Assembly (NCBI RefSeq): GCF_011752045.1
Contig: NZ_JAAKXW010000001.1
Location: 1,302,001-1,366,000 of the forward strand
From: Microbacterium hydrocarbonoxydans
Lineage (GTDB): Bacteria > Actinomycetota > Actinomycetes > Actinomycetales > Microbacteriaceae
Direction of reading: 5' to 3'
Length of the DNA stretch: 64,000 bases
Positions 50,339 to 60,701 of the stretch are shown here, one piece after another. Positions within the stretch are counted from its first letter, which is position 1; each line of letters opens with the position of its first letter. The notes beneath the pieces were generated by a model. The model had not been told where the DNA came from and ran no database searches. It saw only the letters and a program-made list of their open reading frames with translations. The position numbers were made by a program, and so were the translations under genes.

Positions 50339-51714
50339 CCGTCCATCCTCCTCTGTGCGCGACCGGTGTGCAGGTGCAGTGCACGACCGCTGCCGTCGTC
50401 GCCGAGGAAGGCGATCGGCTGCCGGGCACCGCCCTCCTCCTCGACCGGCAGCAGCACCTCTCCGCGCCACGTGACGAGCTCGCTGCGGAACGGGAGGTCG
50501 CCGAGATCCGCGACGACGCCGCGGGGCGCCCTGTCCAGCCAGAGGCGGCCGTCGGCGGTGCGGCTGATCGTCGTGCGCGCGGTGCTCGACTCGTAGGCTC
50601 CGAGGAAGCGCCGGGCGTCGGCGGGCGCCGGACCCGACGGTGCGGGTGCCTGGGTGTGCGGGAGACCGGCGACCACCCGCAGCACCTCGTCGACGATGCG
50701 GGCGAAGACCGGATGCGGCGCGCCGCCGTTGGCCAGCACGGCGACCGCGACGCGCTCCTCGGGGAGCAGCCGCAGGCACGCGGACTGGCCGATCGTGTTG
50801 CCGTCGTGCCCGACGACGGTGCGTCCGCCGCGATCGAACAGCTCCCAGCCGAGGCCCCAGGACGACCCCTGGGCGATGTCCGGGAGGCGCACCTGGGGGA
50901 CGCGCATCTCCGCGACGGCGGCATCGGAGAGAAGGCGGGTGCCGTCGGCCGCGACGCCGCCGGCGAGGTGCAGGCGTGCGAAGGCGAGCAGGTCGCGGGC
51001 GGTCATCGCGAGCCGCGACCCTGCCGGGCTCCCCGAGCGCTCCATCGACCACACGGTCGTCGGCTCGATCCGCCCGTCCGCGCCGCGCAGATGTCCGACC
51101 GCCGCACGATGCAGGATCGCCTCCTCGGCATCCGTCGCGGCGTGCCGGAGCCCGAGCGGGTCGAGCAGGCGCTCGCGGAGCACCCTGTCGAAGGGCGCAC
51201 CGCGCAGCACCTCCACGATGCGTCCCAGGGTCGAGAATCCCGCGTTGTTGTACGAGAACATCTCTCCCGGCGCGAAGAGCTGAGGGGTGGTCGCGAGGAT
51301 CTCGACGTATCGCTCGAGATTGTCGTCGCCGGCTCCGGTGTCGACGAACACGTCGCCCTCGAAGCCGGCGGTGTGGCTGAGGAGCTGGCGCACGGTGATC
51401 CGGGCGGATGCCGCGGGGTCGGCCACCCGGAAGCCGGGGAGGACGTCCTGCACGACGGTGTCGAGATCGAGCATCCCCTCATCCGCGAGCTGCAGGACGA
51501 GGGTCGCCGTGAAGACCTTCGTCACGGAGCCGATCTGGAACACGGAGTCGGTGTCCGCAGCCACTCCGGTGCCGAGGCTGAGCACCCCGCGCGCCCGCTC
51601 CAGCCGGTCGTCGCCGACCGTGACCGCCAGCGACAGGGCCGGCACCCCGTGCTCCGCCAGCAGCCCGGGAAGGTGCTGATCGACCCAGTCCCCGATCTCT
51701 GCGAGCTGCGACAT
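50335..51714 (-). CDS. Serine hydrolase, class C beta-lactamase/D-aminopeptidase fold
   Basis: A 459-residue beta-lactamase-related hydrolase (Pfam Beta-lactamase). SxxK is QIGSVTKVF (~residues 60-68), the Tyr motif MFSYNNAGFS and the third motif VVGHDGNT. A C-terminal lipocalin-like extension (~345-459) follows. No signal peptide, so the substrate is intracellular; relatives include D-aminopeptidases and esterases. First gene of the peptide operon, preceded by a GGAGGGG ribosome binding site and a possible TAAGCT -10 near 51750. Activity on D-residue peptides is an inference from context. Confidence 0.87.
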   Translation of the reverse strand: MSQLAEIGDWVDQHLPGLLAEHGVPALSLAVTVGDDRLERARGVLSLGTGVAADTDSVFQIGSVTKVFTATLVLQLADEGMLDLDTVVQDVLPGFRVADPAASARITVRQLLSHTAGFEGDVFVDTGAGDDNLERYVEILATTPQLFAPGEMFSYNNAGFSTLGRIVEVLRGAPFDRVLRERLLDPLGLRHAATDAEEAILHRAAVGHLRGADGRIEPTTVWSMERSGSPAGSRLAMTARDLLAFARLHLAGGVAADGTRLLSDAAVAEMRVPQVRLPDIAQGSSWGLGWELFDRGGRTVVGHDGNTIGQSACLRLLPEERVAVAVLANGGAPHPVFARIVDEVLRVVAGLPHTQAPAPSGPAPADARRFLGAYESSTARTTISRTADGRLWLDRAPRGVVADLGDLPFRSELVTWRGEVLLPVEEEGGARQPIAFLGDDGSGRALHLHTGRAQRRMDG

Positions 51715-51780
51715 GGCCCCTCCTCGACGTCCGCGAACGCCCCGAGCTTAGAAAGGTCCGGGGCGGCGCGGTTCGTCGGA

Positions 51781-51812
51781 GCCGACGACCGGATCGACGT
51801 CCGGTCGTCGGC
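51781..51812 (-). terminator. Intrinsic terminator after ogt
   Basis: GCCGACGACCGG (51781-51792) pairs perfectly with CCGGTCGTCGGC (51801-51812) across an 8-nt loop, 5 bp past the ogt stop on the minus strand. It separates the DNA-repair pair from the peptide operon. Confidence 0.78.
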
Positions 51813-51817
51813 CCCAC

Positions 51818-52315
51818 TCAACGCGACGCGGACTCGCGGGCGAGCAGGCTCTCCTTGACGTCGAGACCCCAGGCGAATCCACCGAGGCTGCCGTCGGTGC
51901 GGAGCACGCGATGGCACGGCACGAAGAGCGCCGGCGCGTTGCGGGCGCAGATCGAGGCCGCGGCACGCACGGCGCGAGGGTTGTCCAGGCGCGCGGCGAA
52001 GCCCGTGTAGGTCAGCGGCGCCCCGGGCTCGATCCGCCGCAGCATCTCCCAGCCCGCGAGCTGGAGCGCGGTGCCGGTCTGCTTCACGGCGACGGCGTCG
52101 ATCGCGGTGAGGTCGCCGCCGTAGTAGGCGAGCGCGGCGGCGGCGGCATCCGTCTCCCCCTCCACGATCCGCTGCGGGCGGTGGGCGACGGCGAGCCGGG
52201 CGACGATCGCCGCGGGGTCGGCGGTCCAGCCGGAGGCGAGCACCCGCTGGCGCTCGTCGGCGAGGATCGTGAAGGCGCCGTCGGCGGTGTCGACGGTCTG
52301 GATGAGAGCGGTCAT
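51818..52315 (-). CDS. ogt: Methylated-DNA-protein cysteine methyltransferase
   Basis: A 165-residue suicide repair protein that removes methyl groups from O6-methylguanine. The active-site cysteine is in [25 protein letters not shown] context (PCHR, C~141), and the helix-turn-helix start [20 protein letters not shown] is clear. ATG at 52315 overlaps the stop of the Ada-AlkA gene, so the two are co-expressed. A terminator follows immediately. Confidence 0.94.
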   Translation of the reverse strand: MTALIQTVDTADGAFTILADERQRVLASGWTADPAAIVARLAVAHRPQRIVEGETDAAAAALAYYGGDLTAIDAVAVKQTGTALQLAGWEMLRRIEPGAPLTYTGFAARLDNPRAVRAAASICARNAPALFVPCHRVLRTDGSLGGFAWGLDVKESLLARESASR

Positions 52316-53838
52316 GAGATCTCCTCGGTCTCGGTCGGCGCGGGGGCCGTGGTCGTGGTGCGGGCGGGCCGGATCGGCGCCGCCCGCCAGAGGTGCGCGC
52401 TGAGGTAGCTCCGCCACGGGGCTGCGCGCTCCGCCCAGGCGGTGAGTCCCTTCGGGTCGCCGGGCAGTCCGGAGGCCGCGGCGCCGGCGCGCAGGGCGAC
52501 GTCGCCGGGGAGCAGGATGTCGGGGTCGCCGAGCACGCGCATCCGCACGTAGTCCGCCGTCCACGGCCCGATGCCCGGCATCGCGAGGAGCGCGGCGCGC
52601 TGAGCGGGACTGTCGTCGCCCACCGTCAGCGTCAGCGAGCCGTCGGCCAGCGCCGCGGCGGCGCCCGTGATCGCGCGGATGCGGGCCGCCGGGCCGCGGA
52701 GCACCTCCGCACCGTGCTCGGCGATGGCCGCCATGGTCGGGAAGAGCAGGCCCCGCTCGGTGCGCTCCCCGAGCGCGTCGGAGAGGGCAGTCAGCGCCGT
52801 GCGCGCCGCGACGACGGTGATCTGCTGCCCCACCATGGCCCGGATCAGCATCTCGTGCGGATCGGCGGAACCGGGCACGCGGATGCCGGGGGTACGGGCC
52901 ACGAGCGGCGCGATCTCCGGGTGGGCGGCGAGCGCCTCATCGACGGCGAGCGGGTCGGCGTCGAGGTCGAAGATGCGGCGCACCGTGGCCACGAGGGGCG
53001 CGAGGTCGCCGAGCTGGGTGACGCTCGCCCGGAGGTGCAGACGTTCGGCGGCATCCTGCCTCACCTCGAACCAGGCGGGACCGCCTGGCATGCGCAGGTG
53101 CCGGGCGAAGGAGCTCTCGGTCGCCTCCTCGATGCCGGGCACGGCTCGCGCCGCCATCCATGCGAAGATCCCCGCAGCATCGAGCGGCCCGCGGTACGGC
53201 AGCACCAGGTCGATCACGCCCGGCGTCTGCCCGGCCGTGGTGCTGTCGCGTCTGCGGCGCGCGCGCAGCTCCCCCGGCGTGAGGCCGAACACCTCGCGGA
53301 TCGTGTCGTTGCACTGGCGGATGCTCGCGAAGCCGGCCGAGAACGCGATGTCGGAGATCGGCATGTCGGTGCCGACGAGGAGCATGCGGGCGGTGTGGGC
53401 GCGATGCGCCCTGGCGAGCGCGAGCGGGCCGGCGCCGAGTTCGGCGGTGAGCAGTCGAGTGAGGTGCCGGCTGGAGTAGCCCAGCCGCCTGGCGAGCCCC
53501 GGCACGCCCTCGCGCTCGATGACGCCCGAGGCGATGAGGCGCATCGCCCTGGCGGCCGTGTCGCCGCGGAGGTCCCAGGCGGGCGACCCGGGTGCGGCCT
53601 CGGGAAGGCAGCGCTTGCAGGCGCGGAAGCCCGCCTCGTGGGCGGCGGCGCTGGTCGGGTAGAAGGTGACGTTCTCGGGCTTCGGGGTGCGCGCAGGGCA
53701 GCTGGGGCGGCAGTAGATCCCGGTCGAGCGCACGGCCGTCACGAACTGCCCGTCGAAGCGGGTGTCGCGGGCGCTGATCGCGCGGTACCGCTCGTCGAAG
53801 TCGGTCACGCCTCCGGTGACGACCTGTGCTGTGCTCAT
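52312..53838 (-). CDS. Ada-type regulator fused to AlkA 3-methyladenine DNA glycosylase
   Basis: A 508-residue fusion. Residues ~1-90 are the Ada zinc domain with the methyl-accepting cysteine in [13 protein letters not shown] and the later zinc cysteines in [10 protein letters not shown]. Then an AraC-type DNA-binding domain (~95-190; [20 protein letters not shown]). Residues ~210-485 are AlkA_N plus HhH-GPD glycosylase ([20 protein letters not shown], catalytic Asp in LLPGDVALR). It repairs alkylated bases and probably switches on its own operon after methylation. A CAGAGT hexamer ends 6 nt before the ATG. Confidence 0.93.
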   Translation of the reverse strand: MSTAQVVTGGVTDFDERYRAISARDTRFDGQFVTAVRSTGIYCRPSCPARTPKPENVTFYPTSAAAHEAGFRACKRCLPEAAPGSPAWDLRGDTAARAMRLIASGVIEREGVPGLARRLGYSSRHLTRLLTAELGAGPLALARAHRAHTARMLLVGTDMPISDIAFSAGFASIRQCNDTIREVFGLTPGELRARRRRDSTTAGQTPGVIDLVLPYRGPLDAAGIFAWMAARAVPGIEEATESSFARHLRMPGGPAWFEVRQDAAERLHLRASVTQLGDLAPLVATVRRIFDLDADPLAVDEALAAHPEIAPLVARTPGIRVPGSADPHEMLIRAMVGQQITVVAARTALTALSDALGERTERGLLFPTMAAIAEHGAEVLRGPAARIRAITGAAAALADGSLTLTVGDDSPAQRAALLAMPGIGPWTADYVRMRVLGDPDILLPGDVALRAGAAASGLPGDPKGLTAWAERAAPWRSYLSAHLWRAAPIRPARTTTTAPAPTETEEIS

Positions 53839-53903
53839 GCCTCCACTCTGCCACCCGTCGAGGACGTTGACTGGCGGAAATCGGACATCGCTGTCTGGGC
53901 GCC

Positions 53904-53987
53904 CGCCGAGACCCCGTCCTCTCGTCGAGACCCCTCGCTGCCGACGCCGACAGCTGGGGGTGTGGACGACAACCAGGGGTCTCGGCG
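53904..53987 (-). terminator. Palindromic terminator after the amidohydrolase operon
   Basis: CGCCGAGACCCC (53904-53915) pairs with GGGGTCTCGGCG (53976-53987). A second copy of the left arm (GTCGAGACCCCT, 53924-53935) could pair with the same right arm instead, giving two alternative stems. It lies 9 bp after the stop of the minus-strand amidohydrolase. Confidence 0.6.
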
Positions 53988-53995
53988 AATGGGGG

Positions 53996-55468
53996 TCAGC
54001 GGCGCACGGGGAACACCGCGGGGAAGATCTCGTCGACTGTCGCCGTGCGCGCGCTGCGGTCGGCGTACGAGTCGCGGAGGATGCCGAAGATGCGCTGCCC
54101 CTCGCGGCGCAGCTCCTCCATGTCGACGCCAGGGAGAACGCCGTCGCGGAGCACCACGCGCCCCGCCACCATGCTGAAGCGCGCGTCGCGCGCGGTGCCG
54201 GCGAGCACGAGCGTGCGCAGCGGGTCCTCCACGGCGCCGATGCGGATGTCGTCGAGCGCGAACGCGACGACATCGGCGGCGGCGCCCGCCTCGATGCGGC
54301 CGAGATCCGGGCGGCGCAGCGCCGTGGCTCCGCCGAGGGTCGCCGCCTGCACGTACTCGGCGAGCATCCCGCGGGACAGATCGCCGTGCTGCGCCTTCGA
54401 CAGCTGCACGCCGTGGTCGATGGCGCGGATGAGGTCGGGCGGGAACGAGTCGGTCCCCATCGCGATGTTCACGCCGGCCTCGAGGTACTGCGAGAGATCC
54501 TCGAGCAGGAAGGCGTACCGGGCATTGGTCAGCGGGCAGTGCACGACGGATGCTCCCGCCGCGGCGAGCGCCGCGAGCTCGCCGCGGTCCTCCCCGTGCA
54601 CGTCGGGATGGACGTCGAGGTAGACGCCGTGCGCGACGAGGAGCCGCGGCCCCAGGAGGCCCGTGCGCTCGAGCAGCCCGAGCTGCGTGGTGCCGGCGGT
54701 GCGCGCGAAATGCTCGCGCTCGCCCAGCTCCTGCAGCGCGTGCACGCGCACGAGGACGTCGCGATCCGCCGACACCCTGGCGGTCTCGCGGAGGAGCTCC
54801 TCGGTGACATGCTCGATGCGGCACGGCGCGAGCACGCCGGTGAGCAGCGGGTCGCCCCAGCCGGCGATCGTGTCGAGGAAGCGCACCGCCTCGGCGAGAC
54901 CCGCCTCTCCCCTGGCCTCGTCCCAGGCGACGCCCTCGGCGCCGTCCGGCTCGGTCACCGGCACACCGGATCGGTACGAGGGGCCGAGCCAGGCGCGCAA
55001 CCCGAGCTCCTGCGCCGCACGGGCGACGTCGACGAGATCGTCATGGGTCTCCGCCCAGGCGGTGTGCACCTCGGCGGCGATCGGCATGAACGTCGTGATG
55101 CCGTGCAGCGCGAGCTGCGCGACCGCGTAGCGGCGCATGAGGCGACGATCCTCCGGGCTCAGCGCGCCGGCCGGACCACTCTCGGCGTACGCCCGTGACC
55201 ATCGCAGCTCCGCCCAGCCGTCGTCGTCCCGCCAGGAGTCGAGCTGGAGGTGATCGATGTCGGCGAGGCCCTCGAGGTCGATGAGCCCCGGCATCAGCAG
55301 CGCCTGGCCGAGGTCGATGCGCTCGTCGAATTCGTGCGCCGCGGCCCTGCCGACGGGACCGACCCATCGGATCGAATCCCCGTCGACGAGCACCGCGGCA
55401 TCACGCAGCTCGCGGAACCTGCCGTCCTCGCAGGCGAGGACGTGGTCGGCGGTGAGCAGCGTCCGCAT
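53996..55468 (-). CDS. Amidohydrolase family protein lacking the HxH motif
   Basis: A 490-residue ATZ/TRZ-like amidohydrolase. The barrel residues of strands 5, 6 and 8 are present ([26 protein letters not shown]), with NARY in [11 protein letters not shown]. However, the strand-1 HxH that normally binds metal (PGLxxxHxH) reads [14 protein letters not shown]66 and L68 stand where the two histidines should be. It may use a different metal arrangement or have lost hydrolase activity. Last gene of the FadR-regulated operon; the first gene is also an amidohydrolase. Confidence 0.8.
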   Translation of the reverse strand: MRTLLTADHVLACEDGRFRELRDAAVLVDGDSIRWVGPVGRAAAHEFDERIDLGQALLMPGLIDLEGLADIDHLQLDSWRDDDGWAELRWSRAYAESGPAGALSPEDRRLMRRYAVAQLALHGITTFMPIAAEVHTAWAETHDDLVDVARAAQELGLRAWLGPSYRSGVPVTEPDGAEGVAWDEARGEAGLAEAVRFLDTIAGWGDPLLTGVLAPCRIEHVTEELLRETARVSADRDVLVRVHALQELGEREHFARTAGTTQLGLLERTGLLGPRLLVAHGVYLDVHPDVHGEDRGELAALAAAGASVVHCPLTNARYAFLLEDLSQYLEAGVNIAMGTDSFPPDLIRAIDHGVQLSKAQHGDLSRGMLAEYVQAATLGGATALRRPDLGRIEAGAAADVVAFALDDIRIGAVEDPLRTLVLAGTARDARFSMVAGRVVLRDGVLPGVDMEELRREGQRIFGILRDSYADRSARTATVDEIFPAVFPVRR

Positions 55469-55476
55469 CGCGATCC

Positions 55477-56313
55477 TCAGCCGGCCAGCCGCTCGCGGCG
55501 GACCGGCTTCCAGCCCGCGCGCGGCACGGCGGCCCGCAGCGCGCGCGTGTACGGCTGCACCGGGTTCGCGAGGATCTCGGCGGTCACGCCGGCATCCACC
55601 ACCTTCCCCTGCTCCATCACGATCATGCGGTCCGAGATCTGGTTCACGACGGCCAGGTCGTGCGAGATGAACAGGTAGCTCACCTTGCGCTCGGCCTTGA
55701 TGTCGCTGAGCAGGTTGAGGATCTGCGCCTGGATCGAGACGTCCAGCGCGGCGACCGCCTCGTCGAGGACGATCACGCCGGGGTTCGCCGCGAGCGCGCG
55801 GGCGATCGCGACGCGCTGCCGCTGGCCGCCGGAGAGCTGGTGCGGGAACTTCTGCCAGAAGCGCTCCCCCAGCCCGACGCTCTCCAGGATCCCCTGCGCG
55901 GCGGTCCGGCTGGTCCGCGCGCTGTCGGTCCGCCTGGCGTGCAGCGCGACCGACGACCCGATGATGTCGACGATGCGCTGGCGCCCGTTCAGCGAGGAGT
56001 ACGGGTCCTGGAACACGTACTGCACCTCTCGCGCCCACCGGCGACGGTCGGCGAGGCGACGGACGCCCTTCGCCCGCGATTCGCCGCGGACGGCGAGCTC
56101 CCCTCCTGTGACGGTCTCGAGGCCGACGAGCATCCGGGCGACCGTGGTCTTGCCGGAGCCCGACTCGCCGACGATCGCGAGGCACTCGTCCTCGAAGAGC
56201 TCGAACGACACGTCGTCGACCGCCACGATGGGCTGTCCGTGCGATCCCCGCGGCGCGGGGAACACCTTCCTGAGATTCTGCGCGACGATGATCGCGTCAC
56301 CGTTACCGCTCAT
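55477..56313 (-). CDS. Peptide-type ABC transporter ATPase (DppF-like)
   Basis: A 278-residue ATPase: Walker A GESGSGKTT (~50-58), signature [10 protein letters not shown], Walker B VIVLDEAVAALD, H-loop FISHDLAV. VFQDPYSSLNGRQ is typical of the DppF/OppF subfamily. It overlaps the DppD stop (ATGA) and ends 8 bp before the terminal amidohydrolase. Pairs with the ATPase at 56310 to energise the permeases at 57161 and 58042. Confidence 0.9.
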   Translation of the reverse strand: MSGNGDAIIVAQNLRKVFPAPRGSHGQPIVAVDDVSFELFEDECLAIVGESGSGKTTVARMLVGLETVTGGELAVRGESRAKGVRRLADRRRWAREVQYVFQDPYSSLNGRQRIVDIIGSSVALHARRTDSARTSRTAAQGILESVGLGERFWQKFPHQLSGGQRQRVAIARALAANPGVIVLDEAVAALDVSIQAQILNLLSDIKAERKVSYLFISHDLAVVNQISDRMIVMEQGKVVDAGVTAEILANPVQPYTRALRAAVPRAGWKPVRRERLAG

Positions 56314-57161
56314 GCGTCCGCCTTCAGCTGCTCGTGGATCTCTCGGTTGTAGGTGAGGACGGGCAGGCGCTCGACCCGCTCCTCGATGCTCGGGCGGGCG
56401 CCCAGCAGCTCGATCGTGTACGGATGCCGCGGCGACTCGTACACGTGGGGTCCCTGTTCGACGATCTCACCGGCGTACATGACCGCGATCCGGTCGCAGC
56501 AGGCAGCGGCGAGTTCGAGGTCATGAGTGATGAACAGCAGCGAGAGCCCGCGGGCCTTGCGCTGCTCGTCGATGATGGCCATCACGTCGGACTGGGCGGT
56601 GACGTCCAGCGCCGTGGTCGGCTCGTCGGCGAGGATCAGCTTCGGCTCCGCGAGCAGCACGCTCGCGATCATCACGCGCTGCAGCAGGCCGCCGGAGAGC
56701 TCGTGCGGATACTGGCGCAGCCGCGACTCCGGGTTGCGCACGCCCACCTCGTCCAGGAGGACGATCGCACGCCGGTCGGCCTCCCTCTGGTCCATGCCGC
56801 GGTCGCGGACGAGCACCTCGGTGAGGAAGTCCCCGACCGTGTGCACGGGGTTCACGTGCGCACGCGGATCCTGGAAGATCATGCCGACGTCGGTCTGCCG
56901 GTAGCGGCGCAGCGCCGCGGGCGACATGTCCAGCACCGAGGTGCCGTCGAACTCGATCGATCCGGTGACCGTGAAGTTCGGGTCCAGCATCCGGGTGATC
57001 GCCCTGGTGGTGAGGGACTTGCCGGAGCCGGATTCGCCGACGAGGCCGAGGGCCTCGCCCTCGCCGATCTCGAAGGTGACGCCGTTCAGCAGGGTCTGGC
57101 TGCTGCGCCGCAGGTGCACGGTGGCGTGCACGTCGTCGACGCGCAGAAGCGGTCCGGTCAT
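56310..57161 (-). CDS. Peptide-type ABC transporter ATPase (DppD-like)
   Basis: A 283-residue ATPase with Walker A GESGSGKSL, signature ELSGGLLQRV, Walker B LILADEPTTALD and H-loop FITHDLEL; FQDPRAHVNPVHTVGDFLTE is the DppD-like Q-loop region. It starts at ATG 57161, sharing a base with the permease stop (TGATG). The short C-terminus lacks the cysteine cluster usual in OppD. Confidence 0.9.
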   Translation of the reverse strand: MTGPLLRVDDVHATVHLRRSSQTLLNGVTFEIGEGEALGLVGESGSGKSLTTRAITRMLDPNFTVTGSIEFDGTSVLDMSPAALRRYRQTDVGMIFQDPRAHVNPVHTVGDFLTEVLVRDRGMDQREADRRAIVLLDEVGVRNPESRLRQYPHELSGGLLQRVMIASVLLAEPKLILADEPTTALDVTAQSDVMAIIDEQRKARGLSLLFITHDLELAAACCDRIAVMYAGEIVEQGPHVYESPRHPYTIELLGARPSIEERVERLPVLTYNREIHEQLKADA

Positions 57162-58045
57162 CACATGCTCCTCGCGTTCGAGGTGAGGCGGTCGCCGAGG
57201 ACGGTGACGCACCACACGATCAGGATGATCAGGGTTCCGGCCGCGATGGCCTCGCCCGGGTAACCGCGCAGTGTCGAGTCGAACCCGCTCTTCACCATGA
57301 GGCCGAGATCGGCCGTCGGCGGCTGCACGCCGAGCCCGAGGAACGAGACCGCGGCGAGGTCGATCACGGCGAAGCCGAGCGACGACACCGCCTGCGCGAT
57401 CACGATGGGCTGCACGTTGCGGAGGATCTGCGTCGTCGTGATGCCGAACCCGGAGTGCCCCTGCAGCCAGGCGGCCGACACGTACGGGAGGTTCCGCTCG
57501 CGCAGCGCCGCTCCGCGGACGACCCGGGCCACGTACGGGATGTATGCGACGGCGAGGCCGCAGACCACCGTGAACAGGCTCGGGCCCCAGATGGCGACCG
57601 AGATGAGCGCGAACACGATACCGGGGACGGCGAACAGGATGTCGAGCACCCAGACGATCACGGCGTCCACGCGCCCTCCGCACCACGCCGCCACGAGGGC
57701 GAGCGCCGTGCCGACGATCGTGGAGAGCAGGATCACCAGGCCCGGGCCCGCGAGCGTCACCTGCGCACCGTGCATCAGACGCGACAGGATGTCGCGGCCG
57801 AGGGCGTCCGCGCCGAGCGGATGGGCCGCGGACGGCCCGCTCAGCGCCGCGAACAGGTCGGGCGTGTTCGGGTCCGACGGCGCGAGCCACGGTGCGGACA
57901 CCGCGGCGATCACGATGAGGGCGAGCAGCACGGTGGCGATCACGCCGATCACGCCGAGCCGGTCGAGGAGGCGGCGCACGACCGTCTCCCTGCCCCGCAG
58001 CGCGTCGTCCTTGGCGACCGCGAGGGTCGTCGTCTTCAGGCTCAT
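57161..58045 (-). CDS. Peptide-type ABC transporter permease (DppC-like)
   Basis: A 294-residue permease with six predicted helices, the HPLGADALGRDILSRLMHGA segment of DppC proteins and an EAA-type loop (PYVSAAWLQGHSGFGITTTQ). Its ATG overlaps the DppB stop (ATGA). Part of the importer whose substrate is probably a small amide, dipeptide or nucleobase-like compound, judging by the flanking amidohydrolases. Confidence 0.9.
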   Translation of the reverse strand: MSLKTTTLAVAKDDALRGRETVVRRLLDRLGVIGVIATVLLALIVIAAVSAPWLAPSDPNTPDLFAALSGPSAAHPLGADALGRDILSRLMHGAQVTLAGPGLVILLSTIVGTALALVAAWCGGRVDAVIVWVLDILFAVPGIVFALISVAIWGPSLFTVVCGLAVAYIPYVARVVRGAALRERNLPYVSAAWLQGHSGFGITTTQILRNVQPIVIAQAVSSLGFAVIDLAAVSFLGLGVQPPTADLGLMVKSGFDSTLRGYPGEAIAAGTLIILIVWCVTVLGDRLTSNARSM

Positions 58046-58992
58046 TGCTTGCTCCCGAGCTTGATCCGGGGATCGATGAACGTGTACAGCACGTCGACGA
58101 TCGCGTTGACCACGACGAAGGCGACGACGAGCACGAGGACGACCGCCTGCACGACCGCGAAGTCGCGCTGGAGGATCGCCTTCACCAGGAGCGAGCCGAG
58201 GCCGTCCAGGGCGAACACGTTCTCGACGACGACGGCCCCTGCGATGAGCGTGGCGATCGTGAGTCCGAGCACCGTGGTGATCGGGATGAGCGCGTTGCGC
58301 AGCACGTGCCGGCGCACGATGATGCTCGGGGACAGGCCGCGCACGGTGGCCGTCTGCACGTGCTCGCGCGTGCGCTCCTCGTTCACCGCGGTCTTCGTGA
58401 TGCGGGCGAGGTACGCGGCGCTCGCGACGCTGAGCGCGACGGCGGGCAGGAGCAGGTGCCAGAGCGTGTCGAGCCCGCCGGAGCCGACGCCGAACGTCGG
58501 GAACCAGCCGAGACCGACGGCGAACAGGCTGATCAGCGCGACGCCGACCACGAACACCGGCGTGGACAGGCCGACCGCCGCGAGCGTCGACACGACCTGG
58601 TCGACCCAGCGACCGCGCAGCGCGGCCCAGGTGCCGGCGAGGACGCCGACCACCGCGATGATCACCGCAGCCAGGGAGACGAGCGCCGCCGTCGTCCCCG
58701 CACGGGAGATCAGCAGGTCGGCGACCGGCTGACGGTACACCAGGGAGCGACCGAGGTCGCCCTGCACCAGGTCGCCGAGCCAGGCGACGTAGCGCACGAG
58801 GAACGGGTCGTTCAGGTGGTACTGCTCGGTGACGGCAGCGATCTGCTCCGGCGTGCCGCCGCGCGGACCGAGGATGAAGGCAAGGGGGCTGCCCGGTGCG
58901 AGGTACAGCAACCCGAACACGAGGAACGAGGTCACCAGAAGCACCAGCAGCAGCCCCCCGAAGCGCCTCAGAAGGAAGGACGCGAAGGACAT
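58042..58992 (-). CDS. Peptide-type ABC transporter permease (DppB-like)
   Basis: A 316-residue permease: N-terminal helix FLLRRFGGLLLVLLVTSFLV, the GDLGRSLVYRQPVADLL segment, six helices and the EAA loop EHVQTATVRGLSPSIIVRRH. It starts 6 bp after the substrate-binding protein gene and overlaps DppC. Channel subunit of the operon's importer. Confidence 0.9.
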   Translation of the reverse strand: MSFASFLLRRFGGLLLVLLVTSFLVFGLLYLAPGSPLAFILGPRGGTPEQIAAVTEQYHLNDPFLVRYVAWLGDLVQGDLGRSLVYRQPVADLLISRAGTTAALVSLAAVIIAVVGVLAGTWAALRGRWVDQVVSTLAAVGLSTPVFVVGVALISLFAVGLGWFPTFGVGSGGLDTLWHLLLPAVALSVASAAYLARITKTAVNEERTREHVQTATVRGLSPSIIVRRHVLRNALIPITTVLGLTIATLIAGAVVVENVFALDGLGSLLVKAILQRDFAVVQAVVLVLVVAFVVVNAIVDVLYTFIDPRIKLGSKQ

Positions 58993-58998
58993 GGACTC

Positions 58999-60645
58999 TT
59001 ACTCGGTCCCGCCGATCGAGACCGCCCACGGCGCGTAGAGGTACGCGAACGACGGGACGGCGCCGGAGATCCGCGTGCTCTGGATCATCGTCGTCGGCTC
59101 GTACGCGAGGGGGATCCACGGCAGCGCCTCGGTGACCTTCTTCTGGATGTCGATCACGAGCTCGGCGCGCTTCTCCTCGTCCGTGGTCTGCAGCGCCTCG
59201 CGGATCTCGGCATCCGCACCGTCCCAGCCGATGTAGTCGTGCGAGTTCGTGGACTCGAAGAAGCTGTACACGCCGAGCGGGTCGGCGAAGTCGGCGTAGT
59301 TCGTGGTGAAGAACCCGTCGAGGCCCTCCCGGGCCGCCGGGTCGAAGTACAGGTTGCCGAACTGCTCGACGGGGATGACCTTGGTCTCCACGTTCAGGCC
59401 GATCGACTGGCCGGCGGCCTGGATGACGCTGGCGGTCTGCTCGTGCACCGCCGAGCTTCCCTGGACGGCGAGGACGATGGGCTCCTTCGGAGCACCGGCC
59501 TCCTCCACCAGCTTCTTGGCGGCCTCGAGGTCGGACTTCACGTCGAACTCCGTGAAGGCGTCGGCGAAGGCGTCCTCCTCGTAGCCCCAGGTGGCGGGAC
59601 CGGCGATGGTCGGCGCGGGGATCGCGGCACCCTGGAAGACGACCTCGGTCAGCTGCGTGCGGTCGATCGCGAGCGACAGCGCCTGGCGGATCTTCTCGTC
59701 GCCGAGCCCGCCGTCCTTGCCGATCGGGGCGAGCGTCCAGAACACGAAAGACTCGCCGAACGTCGTGGTGACGTTCTCGCTCTTCTGCAGCTGCGAGAGG
59801 CCCGCGGGCGGAAGGTAGAAGAACTGGCCGTCGACGTCGCCCGTGCTCAGCGCGTTGATCGCGGTGGACTCGTCGGCGATGAAGCTGAACGAGATCTGCT
59901 CGGCGAGCGGCTTGACCTCGGCATCCCAGTAGGCGTCGTTGCGCTCGATCACGAGGCTCTTGCCCGAATCCCACTTCGCGACCTTGTACGGGCCGGTGCA
60001 CTGCAGGTTGCCCTTCGGCGTTCCGAAGGCCTCGCCGTCGGCCTCCGCTGCGGCCTTCTCGACGATCGCGCCCGCGGCGGATCCCATGGCCTGCCCGAAC
60101 AGCACGTCGGGCTGCGACAGGGTGACGGTGACCTCCATCGGGCCGGTGACCTCGGCCGACGCCACGTTGCTGAAGTAGTCGGACCAGTAGGTGCTGGACT
60201 CGGGTCCGATCTGACGCTGCAGCGAGAAGGCGACGTCCTCCGCGGTGAGCGGGTTGCCGTCCCAGAAGGTGACGCCCTCGCGGATCGTGTACACGTAGGT
60301 CGTGTCGTTCGGCTGATCGACCTTCGAGGCGAGCCCCGGCTCGAGCGACAGGTCGGGCTTCATGCGCAGCAGGCTCTCGCAGAGGTTCGCCGTCGCCGTG
60401 TTCTCCGCGTAGTTCCAGGTGAAGATCGGGTCGATCGACGAGGGCTCGTACGGGAGGTTCCATTTCACCTCGTCCACCGGCTTCGTCCCGGCCGGGGTGG
60501 TGGTGGCCAGATTGCTGAGATCCAGGTCGAGCGAGGCGGGACCGGAGTCGCCACCCTTGTCGGCCGGGCCGGCGCAGCCGGCGAGGGCGAGGGATGCGGC
60601 CGCGAGGGTGGCGGCGGCGCCGAGTGCTGTCTTTCGGTATACCAC
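58999..60645 (-). CDS. Peptide-type ABC transporter substrate-binding lipoprotein
   Basis: A 548-residue SBP_bac_5 lipoprotein. Start is GTG 60645 with an AGGAG ribosome binding site 7-11 nt upstream, giving the signal VYRKTALGAAATLAAASLAL with lipobox LAGC. Family segments: LPYEPSSIDPIFTWNYAENT, GVTFWDGNPLTAEDVAFSLQ, NLQCTGPYKVAKWDSGKSLV. It binds the ligand outside the cell for the DppBCDF-like importer. It follows the first amidohydrolase after a 56-bp gap. Confidence 0.92.
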   Translation of the reverse strand: MVYRKTALGAAATLAAASLALAGCAGPADKGGDSGPASLDLDLSNLATTTPAGTKPVDEVKWNLPYEPSSIDPIFTWNYAENTATANLCESLLRMKPDLSLEPGLASKVDQPNDTTYVYTIREGVTFWDGNPLTAEDVAFSLQRQIGPESSTYWSDYFSNVASAEVTGPMEVTVTLSQPDVLFGQAMGSAAGAIVEKAAAEADGEAFGTPKGNLQCTGPYKVAKWDSGKSLVIERNDAYWDAEVKPLAEQISFSFIADESTAINALSTGDVDGQFFYLPPAGLSQLQKSENVTTTFGESFVFWTLAPIGKDGGLGDEKIRQALSLAIDRTQLTEVVFQGAAIPAPTIAGPATWGYEEDAFADAFTEFDVKSDLEAAKKLVEEAGAPKEPIVLAVQGSSAVHEQTASVIQAAGQSIGLNVETKVIPVEQFGNLYFDPAAREGLDGFFTTNYADFADPLGVYSFFESTNSHDYIGWDGADAEIREALQTTDEEKRAELVIDIQKKVTEALPWIPLAYEPTTMIQSTRISGAVPSFAYLYAPWAVSIGGTE

Positions 60646-60701
60646 GAGAACTCCTGTGTTTCCGGGTCGGGATTTCGATATGAGGGGGGTGGGGGATTCG
60701 T

